A stretch of 64,000 nt of DNA from Bowmanella dokdonensis (GTDB taxonomy: Bacteria; Pseudomonadota; Gammaproteobacteria; Enterobacterales; Alteromonadaceae), in NCBI RefSeq assembly GCF_017254865.1, contig NZ_JAFKCV010000001.1, positions 62,001 to 126,000 of the forward strand. Reading direction: 5' to 3'. Of this stretch, positions 1 through 9,537 are shown one piece after another. A program made the translations under genes and the position numbers. The notes under the pieces were generated by a model. It did not search any database. It saw nothing but the letters and a program-made list of their open reading frames with translations, and had not been told where the DNA came from. The number at the start of each line of letters is the position of its first letter. Position 1 is the stretch's first letter.

Positions 1-242
1 ATCACCAGGAAGAGGTGGAACTTTTTCAGCCGCAGAATGTGTTGTTCAGATGCAGTTGCAGCCGGCAGCGAAGTGCCATGGCCCTGGCGTCGGTAGATAA
101 ACAGGATCTGCTTGATATTGCTTCCCGGGAAGGGGGAGTGACCATCAACTGCCAGTATTGCCATGCAGAGTACCGTTTCGACGCCATAGATATTGAGGCC
201 ATTCATGCCGGTCAGTACGGTCAACCCGGGCAGTTGAATTAA
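1..242 (+). CDS. hslO: Hsp33 redox chaperone, C-terminal part (5' end outside window)
   Basis: This is the tail of Hsp33, a cytosolic holdase chaperone activated by oxidation and unfolding. The reading frame is open from the first base. It shows the zinc-binding cysteines of the redox switch: a CxC pair in RCSCSR and a CxxC pair in CQYC, 30 or so residues apart, followed by the typical YRFDAIDIEAI ending. The start lies upstream of the window, so the GTG at base 15 is not the true start. In enterobacteria hslO also sits directly upstream of pckA, which supports the assignment. Confidence 0.93.
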   Translation, partial: HQEEVELFQPQNVLFRCSCSRQRSAMALASVDKQDLLDIASREGGVTINCQYCHAEYRFDAIDIEAIHAGQYGQPGQLN

Positions 243-320
243 CCCAACCGGCATTTCTGATCTTTTTCCTGCAAATTTATCCGGCTAAATGGCCGGAATC
301 CGCATAACTATCCGTATAAA

Positions 321-357
321 CTGAAAGACTTTCAGAAAAATCCTGAAAGTCTTTCAG
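321..357. repeat. Perfect 15-bp inverted repeat, each arm itself palindromic
   Basis: CTGAAAGACTTTCAG at 321-335 and its exact reverse complement CTGAAAGTCTTTCAG at 343-357 are separated by AAAAATC. Each arm is also an odd palindrome (CTGAAAG-N-CTTTCAG). The element sits between the hslO stop and the pckA start. No T-run follows on the plus strand, so a simple intrinsic terminator is not obvious. It could terminate hslO, act as a tandem operator for pckA, or form a cruciform. Confidence 0.7.
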
Positions 358-476
358 GATTGCGGAAAAAATCGCCATTCTCCCTACCTCTTCAGGCCAA
401 GTTTAATGTATCATGCGCGGCAAATAACAATAATGAAACCACCTCTGAAAACTTTTGCCCTGGAGTTGTTTTGAAC

Positions 477-2018
477 ATGACCTCTGTACCCCCGAATCTG
501 ATGGTAGACCTGAGCGCTGCCGAGCTGGTAGAGCAAGCCATACTGCGTCAGGAAGGCCATCTGGCGGCCAATGGCGCGCTGGTGGTGGAAACCGGTGCAC
601 GCACCGGCCGCTCACCCAAGGATCGTTTTATCGTCAGGGAAGCCTCCACCGAGAACGAGATAGAATGGGGCGCCGTCAACCGCGCATTTGACGCCAATCA
701 GTTTGATGCCCTGTGGCAGAAGGTTGAAACATATCTGATGGGTAAGCAGCATTTTATGTCGCATCTGGAAGTGGGCGCCGACCCTGAGCACTATCTGCCC
801 CTGCAGGTGCGCACTGAGACCGCCTGGCATCAGTTGTTCGCCCATAACCTCTTTATCCGCCCCCGGCACTGGAACCAGGCGGGTAAGACTCCCTGGCAGA
901 TCCTTAATGCGCCTGGCTTTGTCTGTGAGCCCGAGCGTGACGGTACCAACTCCGAAGGCTGCGTCATCATTAATTTCGCCCAGCGTAAGGTGCTGCTGGC
1001 CGGCATGCGTTATGCCGGTGAAATGAAAAAATCCATGTTCTCGGTACAGAACTTCCTGCTGCCGGGCAAAGACGTGCTGCCTATGCACTGCAGCGCCAAC
1101 GTCGGCGAGCAGGGCGATGTGACTCTGTTTTTCGGTCTGTCCGGCACCGGCAAGACGACTCTCTCTGCCGACCCTACCCGCTTCCTGATAGGCGATGACG
1201 AGCATGGTTGGGCACCGGGCTCGGTCTTCAATATCGAGGGCGGTTGCTACGCCAAGTGCATCGACCTGTCGAAAAAGAATGAACCGGTAATCTGGGAGGC
1301 TATCCGCTTTGGGGCGGTACTGGAAAATGTAGTATTGGATGATCACAAACATCCTGATTACCACGACAGCAGCCTGACCCAGAACAGTCGTGCTGCCTAT
1401 CCCCTTGAGCACATAGAAAAGCGGGAACTGGCCAATCGTGCCGGTGAACCCCAGGCCGTGGTCTTCCTGACCTGTGACGTGAGTGGTGTGTTGCCGCCGG
1501 TGTCCATCCTGTCCGAGCAGGCGGCGGCCTATCACTTCCTGTCCGGCTATACGGCCAAGGTGGGTTCCACCGAGATTGGCTCCACCGCCGCCATTGAATC
1601 CACCTTCTCCACCTGTTTCGGTGCGCCTTTCTTCCCCCGTCCCGCCGGTGTTTACGCCGAGTTGCTGATGAAGCGGGTGCGCGAATTCGGTTCCAAAGTG
1701 TATCTGGTCAATACGGGCTGGACAGGCGGTCCGTACGGCACGGGTAAGCGCTTCGATATCCCTACTACCCGCGCCATTATCGATGCCATCGTCAATAACA
1801 AGCTGGACGGGGTGGAAACCCAGCATTTGGAACAGTTGAATCTGGATGTACCGGTGGCAGTGCACGGTGTGGAAAGCAAATTGCTCAATCCCAGAAATAC
1901 CTGGGCCGACCAGGCTAAATACGACGAGTACGCCAGTCGCCTCGCAGCAGAGTTCCAGAAGAATTTTGCCAAGTATGAGGTATCAGAGGAGATTCGCCAG
2001 GCCGGTCCCAAAGCCTGA
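477..2018 (+). CDS. pckA: Phosphoenolpyruvate carboxykinase (ATP)
   Basis: PckA converts oxaloacetate and ATP to phosphoenolpyruvate, ADP and CO2, the first committed step of gluconeogenesis in the cytosol. The P-loop GLSGTGKTT lies near residues 220-228 and is followed by the metal-binding motif IGDDEHGW; the N-terminal [14 protein letters not shown] signature is present. The frame is open back to 360, but the ATG at 477 follows GGAG (462-465) and gives 513 residues, the length of Shewanella-type PckA beginning with a short tail before the [11 protein letters not shown] helix. The gene ends at a bidirectional hairpin. Confidence 0.95.
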   Translation: MTSVPPNLMVDLSAAELVEQAILRQEGHLAANGALVVETGARTGRSPKDRFIVREASTENEIEWGAVNRAFDANQFDALWQKVETYLMGKQHFMSHLEVGADPEHYLPLQVRTETAWHQLFAHNLFIRPRHWNQAGKTPWQILNAPGFVCEPERDGTNSEGCVIINFAQRKVLLAGMRYAGEMKKSMFSVQNFLLPGKDVLPMHCSANVGEQGDVTLFFGLSGTGKTTLSADPTRFLIGDDEHGWAPGSVFNIEGGCYAKCIDLSKKNEPVIWEAIRFGAVLENVVLDDHKHPDYHDSSLTQNSRAAYPLEHIEKRELANRAGEPQAVVFLTCDVSGVLPPVSILSEQAAAYHFLSGYTAKVGSTEIGSTAAIESTFSTCFGAPFFPRPAGVYAELLMKRVREFGSKVYLVNTGWTGGPYGTGKRFDIPTTRAIIDAIVNNKLDGVETQHLEQLNLDVPVAVHGVESKLLNPRNTWADQAKYDEYASRLAAEFQKNFAKYEVSEEIRQAGPKA

Positions 2019-2035
2019 TCTCAGTTGACCTAAGC

Positions 2036-2067
2036 AAAAAAAACCGCAGCCAGGCTGCGGTTTTTTT
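2036..2067. terminator. Bidirectional intrinsic terminator between pckA and the M16 gene
   Basis: The GC stem CCGCAGC / GCTGCGG (2044-2050 and 2054-2060, loop of 3) is flanked by an A-run before (2036-2043) and a T-run after (2061-2067), so it can serve pckA on the plus strand and the convergent peptidase genes on the minus strand. Confidence 0.9.
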
Positions 2068-2083
2068 GCTTCAGGGTTTCCCG

Positions 2084-3466
2084 TCAAAGCTGATATACGG
2101 CTTTGAGTTCCGGCACTTCAGTGAGCTGGGGTCTGACAGACTCATCGCCCACCACCACCAGCACCATGTTCTCCAGTTTGAGATATTTCCTGGCCATCTC
2201 TGAAATGGTTTCCGGCGTCAGCGCATTCACCTGTTGCACATAGGTTTCCAGGCGCGACAGCGGCAAGCCATGGCTTTTCAGGAACCACAACTGGTTGATG
2301 ATGGCGGTGCGGGAGGAATTCTGCAGTACATAGAGCCCTGAAATATAGTTTTTGAAGCCCTCCAGCTCCTCTGCTGCCGGCGCCTCATTCTGCAGGCGTT
2401 TGATTTCCTTGATGATCTCTGCCAGCGCCGGTCCCGTAGCCTCGGCTGTCACATCCGCATGCTGGTACCACACTGCGGCTTTCACCAGGTCGTACACACT
2501 GCTCCGCGGTGAATAGGTATAGCCTTTGTCCTCCCTGATATTGGAGGTAATGCGACTGGAGAACGATCCCCCCAGTAAGGTATTCATAGTGCTCAGGGCG
2601 ATATAATCAGGGTGGGAGGGGTCCACCACTTTCAGCCCGATACGGAGGGTGGACTGGGGGGCCTTGTCCCGGGGAATAAATACCAACTCGGCCTCTGTGG
2701 AGGGGGAGGGGGCCGCCACTTCCTTGGGCGTGCCGGCAGGCATTCCGGCAAAGGCATCGCGAATCGCCTTTTCAGCCTGGGACCGGTCAAATTGTCCGGA
2801 CACGTACAGGTGACTGCGACTGGCCACCAGGTTGTTACCCAGAAATTGACGGACATCCTCCAGAGTCAGTGCTTCCACCACCTTTTCATCGGCGAACACC
2901 CCGGCGTAGGGATGGTCGTCAAATACGGCCTGGTAGAAGGCCTCCACCGCCTGTCCCTGGGCCTGGGATTTCTGTACTTTCAGGTCACGCACGAAGTTGG
3001 TAACGGCCCGGTCAAGATCGGTCTGTTCCAGCTTGGGATGCATGACGATATCGGCGAGCAGGGAGGCCGCCTCTCCGGCAAATTCACTCAATACGTCCAG
3101 TTGCAAAAAGCTGGAGTTGGTGGAGACAGCCGTTTCAACCTGGCCGCCCATATTGGCCGCAGCCTCGGCAATGGCCCGGGCCGACAAACTTTGAGTGCCT
3201 TCGGTGAGTAACTGGTAACTGATATCGGACACGGCATCCTTGCCGCCGTCATCCAGATTGCCGGTACTGGTGACCAGTCGCAGGGTCACCTTGGGGGTAT
3301 TGCCGTAAGGGATAAAAGTCACCGTCAGGCCGTTATCCAGCAGAATGTCCTGGGTCGTGGTCAGTCTGAAGTCTTTGGGTTCGCCTCCTTTGGGCGGCTG
3401 TTCCTTGGCACACAATGGCAGAGCCGCCAGGGCAGACAGCAGTAGCGCGCTAATCCATGATTTCAT
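2084..3466 (-). CDS. M16 family peptidase-like protein, catalytically degenerate partner
   Basis: An exported 460-residue M16 (pitrilysin/insulinase) family protein with a signal peptide (MKSWISALLLSALAALPLCA). The family architecture is present, including the late RxxxYxxSP-type region (DKGYTYSPRSSVYD). The zinc motif HxxEH is not: where the neighbouring gene has HLFEH this one has DISYQ, so it cannot bind zinc in the usual way. Pairs of an active and an inactive M16 subunit form heterodimers in several bacterial systems. Its ATG overlaps the stop of the upstream M16 gene by four bases, which points to coupled translation and equal amounts. Substrate is unknown. Confidence 0.88.
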   Translation of the reverse strand: MKSWISALLLSALAALPLCAKEQPPKGGEPKDFRLTTTQDILLDNGLTVTFIPYGNTPKVTLRLVTSTGNLDDGGKDAVSDISYQLLTEGTQSLSARAIAEAAANMGGQVETAVSTNSSFLQLDVLSEFAGEAASLLADIVMHPKLEQTDLDRAVTNFVRDLKVQKSQAQGQAVEAFYQAVFDDHPYAGVFADEKVVEALTLEDVRQFLGNNLVASRSHLYVSGQFDRSQAEKAIRDAFAGMPAGTPKEVAAPSPSTEAELVFIPRDKAPQSTLRIGLKVVDPSHPDYIALSTMNTLLGGSFSSRITSNIREDKGYTYSPRSSVYDLVKAAVWYQHADVTAEATGPALAEIIKEIKRLQNEAPAAEELEGFKNYISGLYVLQNSSRTAIINQLWFLKSHGLPLSRLETYVQQVNALTPETISEMARKYLKLENMVLVVVGDESVRPQLTEVPELKAVYQL

Positions 3467-4926
3467 TGCTGTTCTCCTTGCTGGTCCTGGTTCGATCCTG
3501 TGGCGTTGGGGTCTTCACCCGGGGTCAGGGTTAAAATGGTACGGTTGCCCGGCCGCAGATACTCTTTGACCGTGGATTTAATCAGTTCCGGAGTGACAGC
3601 CTTGAATTTACCTTCCAGTTCGTTAATGCGCTGCGGATTATCATCAAACAGGGCGAAGCTGGCGAGCAGATCCAGTTTGCCAAAGCCATAAAAGCTGTCG
3701 ATATTGTCAAACAGGGCGGAACGCAGCTTCACCATGGCCCGTTCGATGTCTTTCTGGGCGATGGGCTGTTCGGCCAGTTTTGCCACCACGGAATCCACCG
3801 CCGCCACCAGTTCCTTCTCGCTGACGCCCTCGTCATGAGTAAAAGAGCTCATCCATAGCATCGGTCCGTTGTAGTTGAACATATTGCCCAACAGGTAGTT
3901 GATGCCGCCGCCGACTTCCCCGGTAATCTGCCTGTCCTTGACCAGTTCCTGATACAACAGGCTGTCGTCGCCCTGCACCAGCAACTGATCGATAATGCCC
4001 ATGGCGTAATATTCAGGGCTGTTGCGCGGCGGCATTTTATAGGCAAAGGCAAACGCCGGCTTGGGTGCCAGTCGGTCAAATTTGTTAAAGCGTTTTTCCT
4101 GTTCCTGGCGCAGTTCGGTTAAATCCGGTTGGGCGGCCAGCTCGCTGGCGGGCAGGGGGCCGAAATACTCTTTAATCCAGCCCAGGGTCTGCTCCACATC
4201 CACATCGCCTACCACCACCACTACGGCATTATTGGGCGAGTAGTACATATTGAAGAAGGCTTGCACATCTTCCAGGGTGGCGGCGTCCAGATCTTCCAAA
4301 TCGCCGTAGAAATTATGCGCGTTATACCAGTTGTTAAAGGCGTACTGGGGCATATCCAACCAGGGGAAGCCTCCATAGGGCTGGTTGAGCACATTGACCT
4401 TGACCTCATTTTTTACCACGCCCTGCTGGTTGGTGAGGTTTTCCTGGGTGATGGCCAGGCCTTTCATGCGGTCCGCTTCGGCCCAGAGCAAGGTCTCGAC
4501 TTTATTAGCCGGCACTATCTCGAAGTAGTTGGTATAGTCGAAACGGGTGGATCCGTTGAGCACCCCGCCGTTATTCTGCACCAGTTTGACGAATTCCATC
4601 TTGCCCAGGTTCTCCGAACCCTGAAACATCATATGTTCAAACAGGTGGGCAAAGCCGGTACGATCTTTCGGCTCGATACGGAAACCTATGTTGTAGTACA
4701 CCCCTATGGCGGCAATAGGTGCCGTATCATCGGGTGAAATAACGACCTTCAGACCATTGTCCAGACTGTGATAGTGGACTGGCACATTAAAGCTGACCGG
4801 GCTGTGTTCCTGGCCGGCCTGTTCAGCCAGTTTATCTGCCAGGTTATTCTGGGCGGTGTCGGCCGGATTGGGGCTGCAACCCGCCAGTAGCAGGGCAGCG
4901 GCCAGGGCCGCGAGTCGGTTGAACAT
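3463..4926 (-). CDS. M16 family zinc peptidase, lipoprotein, active subunit
   Basis: A 487-residue zinc metallopeptidase of the M16 family. The start at 4926 follows AGGGA and gives a lipoprotein signal with lipobox LLAGC (Cys17), so the mature protein is anchored to a membrane in the periplasm. The inverted zinc motif is HLFEH (His94, Glu97, His98), with the downstream Glu in QQGVVKNEV. It is the first gene of a two-gene operon with the degenerate M16 partner (ATGA overlap). An upstream in-frame extension to 4995 exists but would bury the signal peptide. Peptide or protein turnover in the envelope is the likely role; the substrate cannot be read from sequence. Confidence 0.9.
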   Translation of the reverse strand: MFNRLAALAAALLLAGCSPNPADTAQNNLADKLAEQAGQEHSPVSFNVPVHYHSLDNGLKVVISPDDTAPIAAIGVYYNIGFRIEPKDRTGFAHLFEHMMFQGSENLGKMEFVKLVQNNGGVLNGSTRFDYTNYFEIVPANKVETLLWAEADRMKGLAITQENLTNQQGVVKNEVKVNVLNQPYGGFPWLDMPQYAFNNWYNAHNFYGDLEDLDAATLEDVQAFFNMYYSPNNAVVVVVGDVDVEQTLGWIKEYFGPLPASELAAQPDLTELRQEQEKRFNKFDRLAPKPAFAFAYKMPPRNSPEYYAMGIIDQLLVQGDDSLLYQELVKDRQITGEVGGGINYLLGNMFNYNGPMLWMSSFTHDEGVSEKELVAAVDSVVAKLAEQPIAQKDIERAMVKLRSALFDNIDSFYGFGKLDLLASFALFDDNPQRINELEGKFKAVTPELIKSTVKEYLRPGNRTILTLTPGEDPNATGSNQDQQGEQQ

Positions 4927-5072
4927 GATGATTCCCTTTTTGTGTTGTAACGAGACAGACGCTTGATTAATCCCCGACCAATATAGCCAGACCACCGGGG
5001 CGGTGCAATCCTGGCAAAACCAGTAAAATATCCCTAAGCATCTAGATTGTAAGAATTTTAATCAGATTACCT

Positions 5073-6374
5073 TCAGCGTTGCAGCTTGCTGGGCAGGCAG
5101 ACCCGAGCAATCAGCCCACCTGCAGGGTGGTTTTTCAGTTCAATACTGCCCAGATGCATATCCACGATGCGCTTGATGATGGCCAGGCCCAGGCCGGAGC
5201 CCAGGCTGCCGCGGGCCTTGTCACCCTGGGTAAAAGGCTGGAACAGGTTTTCAATCTGATCCTCTGGGATGCCCGGGCCGAAGTCACGGATGGTGAAAAA
5301 GACCTGTTTGTGTTTCTTATCGTAGCCTGAGGTGATTTCTATGCGGTTACTGCCGTAGCGAAAGGCGTTTTCCAGCAGATTGTCCAGCACCCGCTTGATG
5401 GCCACCTTGCGCAATTGCGCATCCGGCACTTCCTGCAGGTCAAGGTCGATGTCGTGGTCGCCCTCTATATCCCGGGCCCGCACCACATCGTCAATCAGGC
5501 TGTTGAGGTTGACCCGCTCCAGTTTCTCCTGCCGGTCCTGGCGTACGTAGTTGATAAACTGGTCGATGATATCGTTCATATCCTCGATATCGTGATTGAT
5601 GCCTTCCCTCAGCCATTCCTGATCATCCGGCAGCATTTCTGCCGCCAGGCGGATGCGGGTCAGGGGGGTGCGCAGGTCGTGGGAAATGCCGGCGGTTAAC
5701 AGGGCGCGGTCATCCTCCAGTTGCTTGATGCCGCGGGACATCTGGTTGAAGGCGCGGGTCACCGCCATGATTTCACTGGAGCCTTCTTCTTTGAGCGGCG
5801 GTGGGAAAGTGCCCCGGCCAACCGTGATCGCGGCCTGTTGCAGGGCTTGCAGGGGTTTGTTCAAGCGTCGTACAAAAATCCAGCCGCCGGCCACACTTAA
5901 GATCCCGATTACCATCAGGTATATGGTCAGGGGCGAGATATCCGCCTCTCCCAGTCCCTGCATGGGCACCGTAATCCACAGACTTCTGTCCTGGGGGGGG
6001 TTGACCCAGAAGAGGTAAGGATCCCCCGGGGTTATGCGCACATCGGCAGTACCGCCGAGCAGGCCCGACATCTGTCTGGACAGGAACTGATAGTATTTGG
6101 CCTGCTCCAGCCCTGCTTCCCTGGCCTGCCAGTCGTTCATGATCTGGATACCGGTGGCTTCAAAAAAATCCCGGTGCAGATCGGGGTCCTGGTGATCCAG
6201 TCCCTCAATAAAAATCACCTTTATCTGGGTGGCCAGCAGGTTGTTGATCTGCTGATAGCTTGGCCGGATAAAGTAATAGGTTACCGACAGATAGGACACC
6301 ACCTGATTGATCAGCAGCAGCAGGCCAATCAACAGGACGGTCTGGCCAAAAGCACTCTTGGGCAGCAGGCGCAT
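5073..6374 (-). CDS. envZ: Osmosensor histidine kinase EnvZ
   Basis: Inner-membrane sensor kinase of the EnvZ/OmpR system, 433 residues. Order of parts: TM1 near 12-35, periplasmic sensor to about 145, TM2 near 150-168, HAMP linker, DHp helix with the phosphoacceptor His232 ([13 protein letters not shown]), then the ATPase domain with N box ([10 protein letters not shown]), G1 ([10 protein letters not shown]) and G2 (GSGLGLAI). It lies 20 bases downstream of ompR in the same operon, as in enterobacteria. The periplasmic part is the least conserved and may sense a different cue. Confidence 0.94.
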   Translation of the reverse strand: MRLLPKSAFGQTVLLIGLLLLINQVVSYLSVTYYFIRPSYQQINNLLATQIKVIFIEGLDHQDPDLHRDFFEATGIQIMNDWQAREAGLEQAKYYQFLSRQMSGLLGGTADVRITPGDPYLFWVNPPQDRSLWITVPMQGLGEADISPLTIYLMVIGILSVAGGWIFVRRLNKPLQALQQAAITVGRGTFPPPLKEEGSSEIMAVTRAFNQMSRGIKQLEDDRALLTAGISHDLRTPLTRIRLAAEMLPDDQEWLREGINHDIEDMNDIIDQFINYVRQDRQEKLERVNLNSLIDDVVRARDIEGDHDIDLDLQEVPDAQLRKVAIKRVLDNLLENAFRYGSNRIEITSGYDKKHKQVFFTIRDFGPGIPEDQIENLFQPFTQGDKARGSLGSGLGLAIIKRIVDMHLGSIELKNHPAGGLIARVCLPSKLQR

Positions 6375-6394
6375 GGATTTTACTGGTTATCCTA

Positions 6395-7123
6395 TTATTC
6401 GGCTTTCTTTTCGCCGTCGGGCACAAAGACGTAACCCAGGCCCCAGACGGTCTGAATATAACGGGGATTGGCGGGATCCTCTTCCAGCATTCGACGCAGG
6501 CGGGATACCTGCACGTCGATACTGCGCTCCAGGGCGCTGTAATCCCGGCCGCGGGCCAGGTTCATCAGCTTGTCCCGCGACAGCGGGATGCGGGGATGCG
6601 TGACCAGTGACTTGAGTACCGCAAATTCACCGCTGGTCAGGGTCATGGGGGTGCCGTTGCAGCTCATTTCCCGGGTGGCCAGATTCAGGCTGTATTTGCC
6701 GAAGGTCACCACCTGTTCTTCCTGTGAGGGAGCCCCCGGCGCTTCGGTGGTCCGGCGCCGCAGCACCGCCTTGATCCTGGCCTGCAATTCCCTGGGATTG
6801 AAGGGTTTGGGCAGATAATCGTCGGCACCCATTTCCAGGCCGATAATACGGTCCACTTCATCGCCTTTGGCGGTGAGCATCACGATGGGAATATCATTTT
6901 CCTTCTGACGCAGACGGCGGCAGATGGACAGGCCATCCTCGCCGGGCAGCATGAGATCCAGCACGATCAGATGAAAATTCTCCCGCTCCAGCAAACGATC
7001 CATCTGTTCGGAGTTGGCGGCCGTACGGGCCTGGTAGCCCTGCTCCACCAGGTAACGCTCCAGCAGGCTGCGCAGGCGCATATCGTCATCCACGACCAGA
7101 ATTTTTGGTGTTTCCTGTCCCAT
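6395..7123 (-). CDS. ompR: Response regulator OmpR
   Basis: A 242-residue OmpR/PhoB-type regulator. The receiver domain carries the phosphorylated Asp56 in VLDLMLPGEDG, and the C-terminal winged helix ends in the near-invariant YIQTVWGLGYVFVPDG. Sequence identity to enterobacterial OmpR is high throughout. The frame is open to 7276, but the ATG at 7123 (MGQETPKILVVDDD) matches the family N-terminus; no clear Shine-Dalgarno precedes it. It is first in the ompR-envZ operon and likely controls porin genes. Confidence 0.94.
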   Translation of the reverse strand: MGQETPKILVVDDDMRLRSLLERYLVEQGYQARTAANSEQMDRLLERENFHLIVLDLMLPGEDGLSICRRLRQKENDIPIVMLTAKGDEVDRIIGLEMGADDYLPKPFNPRELQARIKAVLRRRTTEAPGAPSQEEQVVTFGKYSLNLATREMSCNGTPMTLTSGEFAVLKSLVTHPRIPLSRDKLMNLARGRDYSALERSIDVQVSRLRRMLEEDPANPRYIQTVWGLGYVFVPDGEKKAE

Positions 7124-7292
7124 AGGGGTGTTCCACAAAAGTGCAGTGCCCCCAATATAAAAGAAAGCCCGTCGAAATGAAAAGCCTTGCCACTTAAGCC
7201 CCTGTGCTGAGTTGTTACAAAGTTTGTGCGTGCTGGTAAAGCCTGCGGCAGTTGGGCAGAATAACCGACTCTTCAAGGCTTGGGGGTATTCA

Positions 7293-7700
7293 ATGAAAGC
7301 AAAGGTTCAATGGCTGGACAACAGCCGTTTTGTCGGCACAGCTGAGAGCGGCCATACAGTGGTTATGGATGGGGATAAACAAAGCGCTGCCAGCCCCATG
7401 GAGATGGTGCTGATGGCGGCGGGCAGCTGTGCATCGGTGGATGTGGTCAGTATTCTGAAAAAGGCCAGGCAGCAGGTTTCAGCGGTAGAAGTGGAACTGA
7501 GCGCCGAGCGGGCCGATGCGGTGCCGGCGGTCTTTGTCCGCATGCATCTGAAATTTATCGTCAGCGGCATTGATATCAGTGAAAAGCATGTGGAACGGGC
7601 GGTGAACCTGTCCGCCGAAAAGTACTGTTCGGTGTCTATCATGCTGGGCAAGTCGGTGGATGTCAGCCACAGTTTTGAGGTCCGGCAAGCCGAGTTTTAA
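7293..7700 (+). CDS. OsmC/Ohr family protein, YhfA type
   Basis: A 135-residue OsmC-fold protein close to E. coli YhfA. It carries the cysteine of the ASPMEMVLMAAGSCASVDV region and the later KYCSVSIML cysteine expected for thiol-based peroxide handling in this fold, although YhfA itself has no settled function. The ATG at 7293 follows a GGGGG stretch and matches the family start MKAKVQW. In enterobacteria yhfA sits between prkB and crp; here it is convergent with prkB, 17 bases away, and crp is absent. Confidence 0.85.
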   Translation: MKAKVQWLDNSRFVGTAESGHTVVMDGDKQSAASPMEMVLMAAGSCASVDVVSILKKARQQVSAVEVELSAERADAVPAVFVRMHLKFIVSGIDISEKHVERAVNLSAEKYCSVSIMLGKSVDVSHSFEVRQAEF

Positions 7701-7717
7701 CCTACTCTGCAGGCAGG

Positions 7718-8620
7718 CTACCTGTCTTCCACCCAGTCCATCTGGAAGCTGGCCCGGCGCTTCTTGTCCATCAGCTCTTCAATCAGCGGCGAGAGGATCA
7801 GCTCCATGGCCAGGCCCATCTTGCCGCCCGGCACTACCAGGGTATTAATGCGGGACATAAAGGCACCGTCGATCATCTGCAGCAGATAGGGATAATCGAC
7901 ATTGCGCATTTCACGGCGAAAGCGCACCACCACAAAGCTTTCATCGTGGGAGGGGATCTCCCTGGCGCTGAAGGGGTTGGAGGTATCTACCGTCGGCACC
8001 CGTTGGAAATTCACATGGGTACGGGAAAATTGCGGGGTAATAAACTGAAAATAGTCGTCCATGCTGCGTACTATGCTGCTCATGACGGCCTCGCGTGAAT
8101 GGCCCCTGTCAGTGGTGTCGCGGACGATTTTCTGGATCCACTCCAGATTGACAATGGGCACCATGCCCACCAACAGATCCACATGCTTGGCCACATCGGC
8201 TTCGTCTGTTACCACCCCCCCGTGCAGGCCTTCGTAGAACAGCAGATCCGTGCCCTTGGGCAGTTCCTGCCAGGGGGTGAAGGTGCCGGGCATCTGGTTA
8301 AAGGGCACCGCATCGTCGAAACTGTGCAGATAGTGACGGTGCTTGCCCTGGCCCGTTTCAGCATATTCCTTGAACAGGGTTTCCAGCAGCACGAAGTCGT
8401 TGGCCCTGGGGCCGAAATAGCTGATATGCCGGCCCTGTTCCTGTGCCTTGCGGATTTCCACTTCCATTTCCGGTCGGGTAAAGCGATGGAAACTGTCGCC
8501 CTCGACAAACGCAGCATTCAGCCCGAGATTGCGGAAAATATGCTGGATGGCCTGGGTGGTCGTGGTGGTACCGGCACCGGACGAACCCGTGATGGCGATA
8601 ATAGGATGCTTGGCTGACAT
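7718..8620 (-). CDS. prkB: Phosphoribulokinase-like protein PrkB
   Basis: A 300-residue P-loop kinase of the phosphoribulokinase/uridine kinase superfamily. The Walker A segment is GSSGAGTTT near residues 12-20, and the EGLHGG motif typical of phosphoribulokinase is present. Non-autotrophic gammaproteobacteria carry this gene next to yhfA; no RuBisCO or other Calvin genes are in the window, so a role in carbon fixation is not implied and the true substrate is uncertain. Confidence 0.85.
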   Translation of the reverse strand: MSAKHPIIAITGSSGAGTTTTTQAIQHIFRNLGLNAAFVEGDSFHRFTRPEMEVEIRKAQEQGRHISYFGPRANDFVLLETLFKEYAETGQGKHRHYLHSFDDAVPFNQMPGTFTPWQELPKGTDLLFYEGLHGGVVTDEADVAKHVDLLVGMVPIVNLEWIQKIVRDTTDRGHSREAVMSSIVRSMDDYFQFITPQFSRTHVNFQRVPTVDTSNPFSAREIPSHDESFVVVRFRREMRNVDYPYLLQMIDGAFMSRINTLVVPGGKMGLAMELILSPLIEELMDKKRRASFQMDWVEDR

Positions 8621-8777
8621 AGCGCTTAGAGTTGTTCGCTGGAACGCTATTTATAAGCAAGGCCGTGGTGAGGGTCAAGGGATACCGGTCCGGTCCCGGC
8701 CGACCGCACTGCCAGTACTGCGGCATAAAGGGCGCTGGCCAGACTGTCTGTCAGAAAAAAGCTGTTACAGTATATAA

Positions 8778-9428
8778 ATGAGCGTAATGGGGAGCGCCAA
8801 GATCGAATTACAAGCCTTTAATCAACTGTACCTGGCAGCCTTCTATACGCTGGTGGCGCTCTTTTACACCCTGCGGATCAAGCTGTTCCGTCCCCAGGCC
8901 CCGTCCTGCGAATTTGTCCATATGGGCAAGTCAGGCACCCTGCACTGGTGGAACCACCTGACGTTCCGGGTGTTCCGAATCCTGATCTGGGGCGTTTGCG
9001 TGGCGCGGCTGATATGGCCGCAGATGGATGCCTGGCTGATCTTTGTGCCGCTGTCGGCCATTCCGGTGGTGGTTATCTGCGGCATGCTGATGCTGGCCAG
9101 CGGCTTTGCCCTGGCAATATGGGGCAATCTGTTGCTCAGCGGTTTATGGCGGTCCGGTGTGGACAGCCAGGGCCCCGGCCGGCTGGTTACCCACTCCCTG
9201 TACCGCTATTCCCGTAACCCCATTTTTATCGGCGTCATGTTGGGGCAACTGGGCTTTTTCCTTGCTCTGCCGGGCTGGTTTTCGCTGACCTGTCTGCTGG
9301 TGGGCTGGACGGCGGTGGGAGTTCAGATTTATCTGGAAGAGCAGCACCTGCAGGAAAAGCTGCCGGTGGAGTATGGTCAGTATCGCCGGAATACTGCGCG
9401 CTGGTGGGGGAGCAGCAAGGGAAATTAG
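8778..9428 (+). CDS. Membrane methyltransferase of the ICMT/PEMT family
   Basis: A 216-residue protein with about five hydrophobic segments and the C-terminal signature of the isoprenylcysteine carboxyl methyltransferase / phospholipid methyltransferase fold: [15 protein letters not shown] followed by [18 protein letters not shown]. These bind S-adenosylmethionine at the membrane; the acceptor here is unknown. The first ATG directly follows a TATATAA stretch that resembles a -10 element, so either the message is close to leaderless or the true start is a later Met such as residue 4. Confidence 0.75.
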   Translation: MSVMGSAKIELQAFNQLYLAAFYTLVALFYTLRIKLFRPQAPSCEFVHMGKSGTLHWWNHLTFRVFRILIWGVCVARLIWPQMDAWLIFVPLSAIPVVVICGMLMLASGFALAIWGNLLLSGLWRSGVDSQGPGRLVTHSLYRYSRNPIFIGVMLGQLGFFLALPGWFSLTCLLVGWTAVGVQIYLEEQHLQEKLPVEYGQYRRNTARWWGSSKGN

Positions 9429-9458
9429 TCGAATTGCGTACCGGTTTGCCTGTGGATC

Positions 9459-9487
9459 CTTGAATTTTGCCCTGTTGTCCCCCAAAT
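9459..9487 (+). promoter_or_regulatory. Sigma-32 (heat-shock) type promoter of hslVU
   Basis: CTTGAAT at 9459-9465 and CCCCAAAT at 9480-9487 are 14 bases apart, matching the RpoH -35/-10 pattern (CTTGAAA, about 13-15 bases, CCCCATnT). It lies 50 bases before the hslV start, and hslVU is a classical RpoH-controlled operon. Confidence 0.75.
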
Positions 9488-9537
9488 CAGCCTCATTCGA
9501 TATTCAGACGCGCTGCGTCCCAAGCAAAGGAATTCAA

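Noticed and set aside
612-1865. 417-codon open frame antisense to pckA
   Set aside because: It is a shadow of the pckA codon bias: no ribosome-binding site, low-complexity Gly/His-rich product and no recognisable family.
7718-8620. Calvin-cycle phosphoribulokinase
   Set aside because: The gene belongs to the PrkB group found beside yhfA in heterotrophs; no other Calvin-cycle gene is in the window.
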